This document shows positions 34,673 to 45,099 of a DNA stretch of 64,000 nucleotides, piece after piece. Positions within the stretch are counted from its first letter, which is position 1. Every line of letters starts with the position of its first letter. Both the position numbers and the translations under genes were made by a program. This stretch comes from Geosiphon pyriformis (Eukaryota; Glomeromycota; Glomeromycetes; Archaeosporales; Geosiphonaceae), in assembly GCA_016748015.1 (NCBI GenBank), contig JAAOMT010000591.1, positions 316,740 to 380,739 of the forward strand, read 5' to 3'. The notes under the pieces were generated by a model that was not told where the DNA came from, did not search any database, and saw nothing but the letters and a program-made list of their open reading frames with translations.

Positions 34673-35169
34673 ATGAACAATTATTTTCTAGATCAAAACA
34701 TTCAAAATGCTTTCTACACTCTCCATGAATACTGGATCAAAAATTATCCAAATGCTACTCTGACCATTGGAAAACAAACCACCATAACTGATAACAATGA
34801 AACATATACTGTTATTAGACCAAAAAAAACCACTACCAGAAGAGAAAAAATTGGTAGCAAAATAGATAAGTATTTACTAGAAAGCATAACAGCAGCAATA
34901 CTTACACCTTCCATGACAATTGGAAAAATGATTAAGGAAATCTTGCCCATAGACAAAACTTGTCATATGGAAGGCAACTAAAACTCTATGGTTGTCTTGG
35001 TAAAATCATAGAAGAAATGAAGCTCATGAAGAAAACAACTTCAGAGATACAAGTGGAAATTTTGGACATTATACGTTTAGATGTCTTAAGAATTTTGACC
35101 ATTGCAAGAAGAGCCAAAACTCTTATACAAAGTTTTGGTCTCTTGAATACAAAGCTTATTTCACCTTAA
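34673..35169 (+). pseudogene. Element 1 post-integrase ORF, split by a frame change
   Basis: Between integrase and the 3' LTR, an ATG-initiated 102-codon frame (34,673-34,981) overlaps a 69-codon frame (34,960-35,169). The first has a polar N-terminus, then RPKKTTTRREKIGSKIDKYL and a helical end; the second is Lys/Leu-rich and helical. No known domain. A coding-like region also follows integrase in element B, so this may be a real accessory gene of these elements. Confidence 0.45.
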
Positions 35170-35286
35170 GTACTATATACTCTATCCACAAAAGACTTCA
35201 ACAAACTAGTTAGTTTTGAGTTAGACAAAACCCTTCAATTAGAATACCCTATAAATAGCTTGATTTTGCCAGAGCTCAATCTCTTT

Positions 35287-35297
35287 GAAGAGGATAA
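35287..35297 (+). other. Element 1 polypurine tract
   Basis: GAAGAGGATAA lies immediately before the 3' LTR, the usual plus-strand DNA priming site. Confidence 0.6.
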
Positions 35298-35951
35298 TGT
35301 TATGGTTGAAACCCATAATTTTTATTAGTTATCACATGTATTAGTTACTGATGTCATATAATTAGCCATTTTATTTTTAGATAGTGATTATTGACCTGAT
35401 CAATGACCTGACCGTTGACCTGGTTATTGACCACTTTCAATAGCTATATAAGCAATAAGTCTCTTAGCTGTAGAAAATCATCTCTCAGAGAAGAATTAAA
35501 TAAATAAAAATAACAACTTTCATCTTAATCACTCTTTTATTGCTAATTTCTCTTTTCCTACCTTCAAATATCCAAACATCTTAGGATAAAAGATTACTTG
35601 TTGGCCTTTTTCTGTTTGAATAATTGTAGTATTTGAAGATTATTTGAATAAACGTGACTGAAGAGCACAAGTTGATACCTGATATTGAATTCTAAGAGTG
35701 CCAACATGAGGCATAGAATTATACCAGCAGTTATCAATTGTTGACAGTACGGACTATCCCTCTACCTTCAGATTCTCTTGTTACCTTTTGAAAAGAATAG
35801 CAACTGAGATATTTTATGAGACTGATCTCGCACATTGAATCCATACTCATTCAATTTGCTCATTAAAGTTGAATCCTCTTTGATTATTTCCATCACCCTA
35901 CAATCCTGTTTTCCCTTGCTATCCGTTAGCTTATTACTCCAACCCATAACA
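35298..35951 (+). repeat. Element 1 3' LTR
   Basis: Same 654-bp length and termini as the 5' LTR, with scattered mostly C/T and A/G differences. The TGACC array lies at 35,390-35,433 and TATATAAGC at 35,445. Confidence 0.92.
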
Positions 35952-36470
35952 ATATTTTTATATATTATTGGCCAATAGTATAAATTTATTGTTTTTTCTA
36001 GAGTAAGATCTTTATTAAAGTGTTTATAATTGGATTAGAGTACATATCATGCAAACAATTTCTTTTTTATTGTTTTTTATAATTTATTGTAGGATAGTGC
36101 AGTTTTAGTATTCTTAATAATATAGTTAATTGTACTAAATAAAATATTTATAAGCTTGTTTTTGTATAACATTTTGTTTTTATTAAGATAGTTTTTTTTG
36201 AACTGTAATATTAATAAATACTGATATAATTACTAGTAAGTGGTTGTGTTTATAAGTCTGAAGTCAAATTTGTCTTATTTTTAACAAACTGTTGACATTG
36301 ATGTTCTTGATTCTTTTTTTATAATATATCTTATATAAGAATTATTGCAAATAAGTACTTTATTATATATATTTTTCTTTTAGTTGTGGCTTATTAAGTA
36401 ATCAAATAAGTTTTTTGTGATCTATATATAAATCAAATAGTTAATAAAAGTAGTATTTCCAATTTTGTAC
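35952..36470 (-). mobile_element. Decayed Ty3/gypsy remnant, right part (continues from 28,314)
   Basis: Directly after element 1, GGCCAATAGTATAAATTTAT and the following 100 bp match the integrase N-terminal section of element A near 41,030-41,110 on the minus strand. The part near 36,390-36,450 resembles its RNase H end. It is the other half of the remnant that element 1 split. Confidence 0.5.
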
Positions 36471-37060
36471 TGCTATTATGGGTGATTATTTGGGTGATTA
36501 GAAACAAATAACAAATCTGTAACTTGGTGCTTAATAGTTGATATAATTGGTGATATCTAAAAATTTTGGTGTCTAAAGATTTTGGTTAAGTTTTTTGTAT
36601 AATGAACAGAAATTCAATGATTGATATCTTGGTGTGATGTTTCTAGTTTTTTTTTCAACTTTTGAGTTGGTATGCATTGTTATTTGTAGTCTTCCAGAAT
36701 GATTATTTTATTAATTTTTTTCTCAGCTTGATAGTCAGTTCTTTGATAAGCTATCTCTTAATTCTGAGTGTCTATCCTTAATTCTAAGTCTTTTACCAGT
36801 TCTTTTAACATCAATGATTCTACATATTTGATTTTTTAATTAATTAGTAAACAATAAAACAAAAATAAATAAATAAATAAAAATAAATAAAAAGAAAAAA
36901 TTAGTATCTCATTAATAGCCATAATCAAAAGCTATTGTTTCAATGTATTTAAGTATTAGAGTCTATCAACACTCTATGTTGATAGAGTCAGGAGGATTAA
37001 TATTTTTTAATCAAATGATAATAACATAAATTCAAGTAGTAATTGATAATTTATTGATAT
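36471..37060 (-). repeat. Older LTR of the A/B family, minus orientation, interrupted
   Basis: It aligns with element A's 3' LTR from the GATGATTATTTGGG start through the CTTTTACCAG motif to the hairpin CTATCAACA/TGTTGATAG at 36,963-36,985. It is cut at 37,060 by the solo LTR; a short continuation is visible at 37,917-38,002. Confidence 0.6.
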
Positions 37061-37916
37061 TATTACAGATGATTATTTGGAGTCTCAAGTCAAATAACAA
37101 ATCTGTAATTTGGTGCTTAGTTGGTACTCAGATGTTGATATCTGAAGGTTTTGGTTGTGGAGTTCTTTGTATAATGGACAGAGATTTAATAGTGTTTTCA
37201 ATAGCCTCCTGGAATTGCAATTCCATCAAATTTTTTTCTTAGCATGGTGGCTGGTAATCCTCCTGGTAAGCTATCTTCAAATCTATGAGTGTTCTACTCT
37301 TGTTTCACAGGTCTTTTACCAGTTCCTATGACATCTGTATCTTAGCACTTAATTTTTAATCAATTTAGTAAAACCAAAGAAATAACAAAAAGAAATAAAA
37401 GCAAACAAAAAAAGATAAAAAAATAAACAGAAGCAATTGCAAGTTAGTATCTCATCAATAGCCGTGATCAAGAACTATTGTTCTAGTGTGGTTAAGTATC
37501 AATTACTATTAACATGAAGTGTTAATAGTGGAGAATAAGTTGAGATAGTGAATAATTATTTATTGATATTTGTGATGTGGAAGGTTTTGAACTAATGAAT
37601 TCTGCTCTTTCTACTTCTAACACTATCACTATATATACATAATTAATGTTCTACAAGATTGCTCACATTTCCAAGTGATGTGCTATAATTTCTTGAGTAA
37701 TGCTCACATTGCTGAGTAATGTGCTCTCATTTTTTAATATCACTCTACATTGCTGAGCAATGTGCTGTGTTTTTTGATATTGCTCTATATTGCTAAGCAA
37801 TGTGCTATGATTTCTATCATTGCTCTACATTGCTGAACAATGTGCTCACATGCTATATACTATTCGCTTATTGGTCTACTATTTTCCCTATATCTGTTTT
37901 CTTTTTATGAGTAACA
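37061..37916 (-). repeat. Probable solo LTR of the dUTPase-type Ty3 family
   Basis: An 856-bp LTR in minus orientation with no internal sequence attached, flanked by ATAT on both sides. Its outer parts match element A's LTR (857 bp). The U3 repeat array is of a different type and is described separately. It carries the conserved hairpin at 37,506-37,528 (stem CTATTAACA/TGTTAATAG) and a minus-strand TATA-like region near 37,632. Confidence 0.7.
37640..37860 (-). promoter_or_regulatory. Five roughly 40-bp palindromic repeats in the solo-LTR U3
   Basis: Five units of about 40 bp each contain a palindrome of the type ACATTGCTGAGCAATGT. They lie just upstream (minus sense) of the TATA-like sequence, where other LTRs of the family have GAATTC-type repeats. 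Confidence 0.55.
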
Positions 37917-38002
37917 ATATGTAATATGGATTTAAACTGCTTTTAACTGAGTGTTTTTGCTATAAATTCTAGCTGAGAATTCTAATAGTATGTTTTAGCT
38001 AG

Positions 38003-38390
38003 TGTTATTTATAAAATATAGGAAGTATATTAGTATATAAATTAGCCAATCAAAAGTAGCCATAGTAGATATGGAATTCTAGGATTCCAGGAATTTCAGA
38101 ATTTTTCTCAAGAGGAATCACAAGATTTACAAAAAATTGCAGGATTCCAGAATTTCAAGATTCTTGGTGTGAAAAATTAAAAAATTGAGGAATCTTAATT
38201 ATGTATATATAGCAACAGTGTTAGAAGTAGAAAAAACAGACCTCTTAGTTTAGATTTAATCTAAGCAACCTTTCACATCACAAATATTAATAAATAATTA
38301 TTCTTATCTCAATCCACTCTCCACTATCAACATGAAGTGTTGATAGTAATTGATATTTAACTATGCTAAAACAATAGCTCTTGATTATAG
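38003..38390 (+). repeat. 5' fragment of a plus-oriented A/B-family LTR, target of element A
   Basis: Begins TGTTATTTATAAAATATAGG, matching the LTR start of element B, and runs through the GAATTC-type array and the hairpin at 38,324-38,346 (stem CTATCAACA/TGTTGATAG). It breaks off exactly where element A's LTR begins. Confidence 0.65.
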
Positions 38391-39247
38391 TGTTACAGAT
38401 GATTATTTGGGGTCTCAAATCAAATAACAAATCCATAACTTGGTGCTCAATTAATAATGTGGTTGGTAATTTCTGAAGGTGTATTTATCTGAAAGTTTTG
38501 TTGTAGAGTTTTTTGTATAATAGATAGAAATTTAATTGTTATCTTCTTAGTAGTCTTCCAGAATCGCAATTCTGTCAAATTTTTTTCTCAGCGTAGTGGC
38601 CAGTAATTTGGCAAAGATGCTCTTCTGATAAGCTATCCTTAAAATTTCAATTTCTATACTCTTTCTTTGGGGTCTTTTACCAGGCTATTCTTAACATCAA
38701 TAACTTAGTGCTTAATCTTCAATTAATTAGTACAATAATATAATAACAAAATTAAAAAAAATAAAAGAAAATAAGCCAAGACAATGAATTTTAGTATTCT
38801 GTTAATAGCCATAATTAAGAGCTATTGTTCCAGTGTGGTTTAAGTATCAATTGTTATTAACATAAAATGTTGATAGTGAAGAGTAGATTTGAGATATTGA
38901 TATTTGTAATGTGGAAGGTTGCTTTAGATTAAATCTAAACTTGAGAAATCTGTAACTAAAAGGTTCTGTCTCTTTCTGCTTCTAATACTACTGCTATATA
39001 TACATAATTGAGATTCCTCAATTCCTTAATTTTTCACACTAGGAATCCTGGAATTCTTAGAATTTTACAATTTCTTTTGAGAGGAATTCTAGAATTCTGG
39101 AATTCTGTGATTTCTTGTACAAGAATTCTGAAATTCCTGGAATCCTGCAATTTCTCTTGAGAGGAATCCTGGATTTTTACATTTACTATAGTTACTTCTA
39201 ATTGGCTATTTATATGTTAATATACTTCTTATATTTTATGAGTAACA
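38391..39247 (-). repeat. Element A 3' LTR
   Basis: 857 bp, TGTTACTC to CTGTAACA on the minus strand. It contains the GAATTC-type U3 array (39,014-39,178), a TATA-like sequence near 38,995 and the hairpin at about 38,854-38,876. The polypurine tract AAAAAGAGGGGATAA (minus sense) adjoins at 39,248-39,262. Confidence 0.85.
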
Positions 39248-39262
39248 TTATCCCCTCTTTTT

Positions 39263-40180
39263 AATATTAAGCTCCATTAAGATTTCCTAATTTTAACTCT
39301 CTGTTATTAAGTATTTCTTGGACTTTTTTTTCAAGTATTATTTGTGTTATTCTGTTTTGTAGTTCTTCAAATTGGGTGTTGGTTATTTTTCTCATTTGGT
39401 TAACTGTAATGGAGTCCATTTCTAAGTAAGATTTCTGGTTTGTCTTAGAATCCAGTATATAGCCAATAGATGGCTCTTGCTTGTGTATTCAAATTGTTCT
39501 TTCCCACAAATTGTCTTAGTTGTTGCAGTATTGTTGTATTAAATAATTGTTTTGTTTTATTCATATATAAATTCTGAATGTTTAAGTATTGTCCCAAGTG
39601 GAAATAACAAAAGTTCCTTGAAAATTCATGTATCCACTATTTCCAAGTTTTTTTGGTTAACTTTTGATATGTGGTGACACTTATTGGTTCTTCTATTATT
39701 AATTTTATTTTCAGAACTATTTTGTTGATAGTGTTTTCTGTTTTCCTTTGACTTTTGTATTTGGGCATCTTTCTGGTATCTTGGTATCAAATGGTTTGTT
39801 GGTTGATAGTAATTTTCATATTCTGTTGTTGAATCAGTTGGAATAGTTATTGTGCTAGTATGTAAATGTCATCAGTAATTTCCATTTTTTTGAAGTCTTC
39901 TATCACATTTACCATGTCTTTATATACTTTTTTTATTGTTCAATTCTATGTGTTTGATCCAATAATTATAATTGGTTTCAGATTTCATGGAATCTTATCT
40001 GGTTGGATTAGTATTCACTATACTCCTAATTGTGGAATATTACTGATGGATGATAACACTATATGGTAATATGGTTTTAGTTAATCACTATGGCTAAAAT
40101 TTTGTTGTTCTATCTTAATTTATAAGCTCTATTTCTAAGAATTTCTTTTATGTAAAATGGTCTATCCTATTTAGAGTCAA
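39263..40180 (-). pseudogene. Element A post-integrase region
   Basis: About 0.9 kb between integrase and the 3' LTR on the minus strand, equivalent to the post-integrase coding region of element B. Stops are frequent and no domain is recognised. Confidence 0.4.
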
Positions 40181-41340
40181 ATTTTTCACTCCATTGTTTT
40201 TTCACTTTGGTATGATATAAAAGTACTTTGTCTCCAATCTTGAATTCTACTGGTTTATCTGGTAGTTGGTTATCATGTTTTTTTTTTGTTTTTTTTGTGA
40301 CTTTTGGATGTTATTAGCTGCTTTTTGCCATTTGTTTTCTAGAGTTTTTATCAAGTCATATGTTCTTTTTAGCAATTTTTTCTGAAAATTTTCTTCAGTT
40401 ATTGGTTCTGTTAGATAAGTGTTGACTTCTATCTCAACTGGTAATGTTACTGTTCTACTATATACTAATTCAAATGGTATTGCTTGTGTAATATCTTGCT
40501 TCATTGTCTGATATGCCAATAATAGTAATGGTATAAACAAGTTCTATTTATTTTGGTTTTCTTGACTGATTTTGGTGATGGCTTCACACAATGTTCTGTT
40601 AAACCTTTTAACTAATCCATTTGTTTGTGGATGGTATAATAATAATAATGGTCTTTTGATTCCAAATCTTTGACTTAATTCTACTAGTGTTCTATTCACA
40701 AAGTGGGTTCCTTGGTCTGATAATAGTTCTTTTGGATATTCATGTTGACATATCAAATCTTAATAAACAAATTCGGCAATGAATTCTACATCTGCTCTTT
40801 GAATGGCTTTTGCTTCTGACCATTTAGTAAGATAGTCTATGGCTACTGCAATATATCTATTGCCTCTGCTGATTATGGTTAATAGTCCAACTAAGTCAAT
40901 TCCAATGCAATCAAATAGTTGTCACACTTTGATCAGTTTCAATGATTCACTGAGATTTGTTCTATCTCTTCTCTGACAAGCATCACAATTTTGAACATAT
41001 TAGATAATGTCTGGATATATTGATGACCAATAGTATCTTTTTCTGGTTCTTTCTATAGTTGCTTCTTTATAAAAATGTCCTGCTGTTGGATCTAAGTACA
41101 TGTTGAATAATATTGTCTCTTTCTTTGGTTCTGTAACTACTCTAATTGGTTGATCTGGATTTCTTTTGTTTTTCTGGTAAAGTATATTTTAATGATTGAT
41201 AAAATATTTTGATTGTTGTTTTATGTTGTTTTGTTCCTTTTAAGATAATTTCTCCTTGAACAATTGGGTATCTATATAATGTTGGAGTTGTTTGTATTTT
41301 TGTATATTCATCTTTTTGTTATATTTTTGGATTGAAATGT
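40181..41340 (-). pseudogene. Element A integrase
   Basis: Open segments at 40,756-40,544 and 40,540-40,247 cover the catalytic core end and C-terminus. The second catalytic Asp is present (ELLSDQGTHFVN), but the Glu is Lys in TNGLVKRFNRTL. The HHCC domain is readable near 40,980-41,110. It is inactive. Confidence 0.75.
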
Positions 41341-42630
41341 TTTTAGGTTTGTTTTATTCGTGACAATCCATCAGCATTTCCATTGTCTTTTCCTTTTTTA
41401 TAATGTACTGTATAATTAAATAGTGAAAGTTCTATTTTCCATTTAGCATGATGATTGTTTACAAACTCTTGTTTCTGGATTGAAGTCAATCCTTTGTGAT
41501 CAGTGTACATATCAAACTTTTGACTCAAGTATTCTTTTTATTTGATGACAGCCCAATAAATAGCTAAGTGTTCTAGTGCTAGAGTTCCATAGTTCTTTTC
41601 AGCTGGACTTAAGCTTTTACTTGTATAAGCTACTAGATGTTCTCTTCTGTTTGGTCCTTTCTGAGATAATACTGCTTCCAATGCTTGACCAGATGCATCA
41701 ATTGTGATTATGAATGGTTTGCTATAATTTGAATAGATTAATACTGGAGCTTGAATAAGCTTTCTTTTTAATGTATTAAAAGCTTCTTGTTAAATTTCTG
41801 TCTATTCATATTTGGTGTTCTTTGTTTGAAATTGGTGTAGTAGTTGAGCTATTTTGGAAAAATTCTTGATAAAATGGCAGTAATATCCAGCAAATTCCAA
41901 GAATGCTCTCAATTCTGTAAGATTATTTAGTACTAGAAAGTTTTTGACAATCTCAATCTTGTCTGAATCTGTTTTAATTCTATCTTTGCTTACAACATGT
42001 TCTAAAAACTTGAGTTCAGTTTTTCCAAAGAAACATTTAGTTGCATTTAGCTTTAATTTGACTCTTTTTAGTCTTTCAAACACTTGTTAGAGATAATACA
42101 GATGATTATCGAATGTTTTTGAGAACACATTGGTGTTATCCAAGTATACAATTACTGATTTCCATAGTAGCCTAGTATAAACAATTTCCATAAGTCATTA
42201 GAAAGTGGCTGGAGCATTCATCAAGCCAAATAATATTACTTTAAATTCAAAGTTTTCTTCTCAACTTGTGAAAGCTGTTTTCTCTTTGTCTTCTGGTTTT
42301 ATGGCTACTTGCCAGTAACTACTGTCTAAGTTTAAAGTTGAAAACCATTTCTTTTCTCCAAAAGCATTAAAAAGTTCTTGGATTTTTGGAGTTGGGTAGC
42401 TGTTTCTTTTTGTTACTCCATTCAGTTTCTAATAATCCACACAAAAGCAGATTTTTCCATTTTTCTTATGAACTAGTACCACTGGTAAATGACCATGGAC
42501 TCATTAATGACTGAATTAGCCTGTTGTCAAGCATCCGATTGATTTTTTGATGAATGATCTCATGGCTAGCTGGTGGTACTCTGTATGCTCTCTGTTTAAT
42601 TGGCATTGCATCTCCAGTCTTGATTTGATG
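41341..42630 (-). pseudogene. Element A reverse transcriptase and RNase H
   Basis: RNase H tail at 41,528-41,343 (YTDHKGLTSIQKQEF, then ADGLSRI). RT thumb and connection at 42,083-41,802. The RT catalytic box reads YLDN near 42,138, so one active-site Asp is lost. Upstream RT motifs are present with several stops. Confidence 0.75.
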
Positions 42631-43182
42631 TTAAATGATGTTAGTTCTGCCAAATTCGTTTTTGCTGGCAAAAATGTCATTAAAATTGTTGAGTAACATT
42701 TTGAGCTGCATATGTTGTAGTGAATCTAAGTTTCCCATGTTTATTTGTTCTAATTGCTCTGGTTGGAGCAAATAACATTCATTTTGTTCATATATTGTTT
42801 GCAATGTAATATTTACATATCTGCAAAGTTGTAAAAAGTTTGGAATGATGTCTGACAGTTGGTTTTTAATTTTGGTGGTTAAGTATCTAATAGTTGTTTC
42901 TTTTGGTATTCTAATGACATCTCCTGTATTGTTGTAGATGGAAATTTTTATGTGACCATGGTTCTTGGCTGATATGTGTAAATTGACTAATCCAATCTCT
43001 CCTAATTTGTAAAGTGTTGCTTCTGCCTCAAAAATTTGAACCTGATCCTTCACTTTTTTTTCTATAACTACCATGTACTGGTCATATAGTGGAATGAAAA
43101 TTGATTGACAAGTGGAGATAATTTCTCCCTTGTCAACAATTTTTTCCTCTGCCATATTAATTGGTATATTTATTCTACCCAT
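42631..43182 (-). pseudogene. Element A linker between dUTPase and RT
   Basis: 183 open codons with the beta-rich pre-RT motif (ISIYNNTGDVIRIPKETTIR) that commonly precedes RT in Ty3-like pol, where it has the form of a short Asn-x-Ser/Thr-x-x-Pro stretch and an xGTxxG turn. The end runs into the RT N-terminus (FNDIFASKNEFGRTNII). Confidence 0.65.
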
Positions 43183-43194
43183 TAATTCAAATTC

Positions 43195-43569
43195 CTATAT
43201 TTCTCTAGCTGTGATCCCTAATTCTTCCCTGTTTCCCACTAGTACTAATTGAGCTACTTTCACCAGAGACAGGAATATTGCCTGTGCTATCTTTTTGTTT
43301 GGCTCTATTATATAGTCTTTTTCTGAGTTATTTTGTAGTATAGCAATAATATTTTTTACATATCCTGTGTCAATTATTCCTCCTCTAATGTTGATTCCCC
43401 TTTTTGCTAAACTATTCCTGAAAACTAGTTGAACCATTGTTGTTGCTGAAATTTCCAGTGCTATTTTCAGATCAATGTAAGTGCACGAATGTGGTTCCAA
43501 TTTGATGGCATTCTTTTCTGGATATCTCAAATCAAACCCTGTATCAGTATTATGTACATGTTCTGGCAT
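43195..43569 (-). pseudogene. Element A dUTPase-like domain
   Basis: 124 codons with motif 1 (TDTGFDLRYP), motif 2 (RNSLAKRGI), motif 3 (GGIIDTGYVKNI, keeping the catalytic Asp and Tyr) and motif 4 (KKIAQAIFL) of trimeric dUTPases. Motif 5 is lost beyond a TAG. dUTPases hydrolyse dUTP and so limit uracil in newly made DNA. Confidence 0.75.
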
Positions 43570-43593
43570 AATACCTTTATTGTTATTACTGAA

Positions 43594-44127
43594 TTATTTC
43601 AGTTTCTGCTCCTTGGTAAGGTCAAGGAGTGTGATATATGTTTCTGGGTTTGAATCAAAGTCTGAATTGTTGTTATTTTTGTTGCCATATTGAGCAGAGC
43701 TGAAATCATTATTTTCATCATTATTATTGTCAGAGTTTGAATCGGGATTGAAAGTTGATTCCAATTCTAATGTGCAGTTGTTGATTGGTTTTTCCTCTTC
43801 TGGAATTGTGTAGATCATGCATGTTAGTAGATTGTAAATGAAGTCACACTCATTACAATATTGAAAGTTACATGGAATCAAACAGTGGTCATATAGTCTT
43901 GTGTTTATTTCTTTCAGATGTTGTTCTTGTTCTTTTCTTGTTGGTGCCAAGTTTTGATAGTGCTCATAAAATTCCTCTGGGCCTGCCTTAATATCCAAGA
44001 AGATGTCTGGATTGGGGATAAGGATTATGTCAACTAGTTCTGAAGGATTGTTCTTTATCTCCAGAATCTTACTGATTAAAGTGCCTTTTATTTTGGCATT
44101 GGCCATTTGTCAAATCTCATCTTCATG
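43594..44127 (-). pseudogene. Element A acidic linker and C-terminal part of the Cys-rich module
   Basis: 170 codons from FYEHYQNLAPTRKEQEQHL through a CLIPCNFQYCNECDF cysteine cluster to an Asn/Asp/Ser-rich stretch. The reading continues across the element B insertion to 54,341, as shown by the join of a CATGA duplicate. Confidence 0.65.
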
Positions 44128-44200
44128 GTTACTCATAGAAATATAGGGAATATATTAGCATAGTTATTAACCAATCAGAAGTAGACGTAGTAAAATGTGG

Positions 44201-44355
44201 AATTCCAGGATTCCTCTCAGGAATTGCAGGATTCCAGAAATTACAGAATTCTCACAAGGAATCACAGAATTCCAGAATTCCAGGATTCCTCTCAAAGGAA
44301 TTGCAGAATTCTAGGAATCCCAGAATTCCTGTTGTGAAGAATTAAGGAATTGAGG
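44201..44355 (+). promoter_or_regulatory. GAATTC/GGATTCC palindromic array in element B U3
   Basis: About ten loosely spaced copies of GGAATTCC, GGATTCC and AGAATTCC type sequences, ending about 13 bp before the TATA-like sequence. The right LTR has the same array at 53,541-53,700. Confidence 0.6.
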
Positions 44356-44484
44356 AATCTCAATTATGTATATATAGCAGTAGGATTAAAAGCTAAAAAG
44401 ACAGACTTCTTAGTTTAGATTTTATCTGAACAACTTTCCAAACCACAAATAAATAACTGTTTGTTATCTCAAACTCACTGTCAC

Positions 44485-44507
44485 TATCAACACTTCATGT
44501 TGATAGT
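44485..44507 (+). other. Conserved LTR hairpin (9-bp stem, 5-base loop)
   Basis: CTATCAACA and TGTTGATAG enclose CTTCA. It lies about 110 bp downstream of the TATA-like sequence, so it should be in the transcript. Equivalents are at 53,827-53,849, 38,324-38,346, 37,506-37,528 and 36,963-36,985. Confidence 0.6.
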
Positions 44508-44997
44508 AATCGATACTTAACTATACTGAAACAATAGCTTTTGATCACGGTTATTGATGGAATACTAACTTGCAAATTGCCTTGGCTTATTTTTTTTCTT
44601 TCTTTATTTTCTTTTCTTTTTTTTATTTTTTGCTTTGATTTTATTGTTGTTTATTAACTCTATTGAGGATTAACATGCAGGGTACTGACGTCAGGATAAA
44701 CATGACTGGTAAAAGATCCAGAAATAAGAGTAGAACACTCAATTGAGGATAGCTTACCAGGAGAAATACTGGCCATCAAGCTGAGAAAGAAATTGACAAA
44801 ACTGCAGTTTTAGGAAGCTATGGATAAAACTATTATCATTGAATCTCTGTCTATTATACAAAGAACTCAACCAAACCCTTCAAATACAAATCTTTCAGAC
44901 ATAAATCTTCAGATCACTATCAACTGCAACTAGATTTAAGCACCAAGTTATGGGTTTGTTATTTAATTCAACACCAGAAATAGTCATCTGTAACATT

Positions 44998-45014
44998 TGG
45001 TGCTTTCTGTGAGG
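44998..45014 (+). other. Element B primer-binding-site candidate
   Basis: TGGTGCTTTCTGTGAGG starts two bases after the LTR and shares its first seven bases and its last seven with the element 1 site. The tRNA was not identified. Confidence 0.55.
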
Positions 45015-45099
45015 TATAATCTTACAGAAAACCAGCACCAACACAAATTTAAAAGTAGCAGAATCAGAAAACATAGGAGCAAACTATCTAAAATTCGCA

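Larger units (their letters stand above)
28315..35951 (+). mobile_element. Element 1: full-length Ty3/gypsy LTR retrotransposon with inactivating stops
   Basis: This 7,637-bp element has two 654-bp LTRs bounded by TG and CA and flanked by ATAT on both sides (28,311-28,314 and 35,952-35,955). Order: LTR, primer-binding site, gag with zinc knuckle, protease, Cys-rich patch, reverse transcriptase, RNase H, integrase, extra ORF, polypurine tract, LTR. Gag to RNase H is one frame; integrase is in another frame. The order RT-RNase H-integrase makes it Ty3/gypsy. There is no dUTPase-like domain, unlike A, B and D. The LTRs are visibly similar, so it is one of the younger insertions here. Confidence 0.92.
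44128..44995 (+). repeat. Element B 5' LTR
   Basis: 868 bp. It starts GTTACTCATAG, lacking the first T of the usual TGTTACTC. GAATTC-type array 44,201-44,355, TATA-like GTATATATAG near 44,368, hairpin 44,485-44,507, end CATCTGTAACA. Confidence 0.9.

Noticed and set aside
37054-37242. 62-codon ORF in LTR sequence
   Set aside because: Lies in the solo LTR; no conservation as protein between LTR copies.
37640-37860. Regularly spaced repeats resembling a CRISPR array
   Set aside because: Units are degenerate, palindromic, lie within an LTR upstream of its TATA region, and the genome is eukaryotic with no cas genes.
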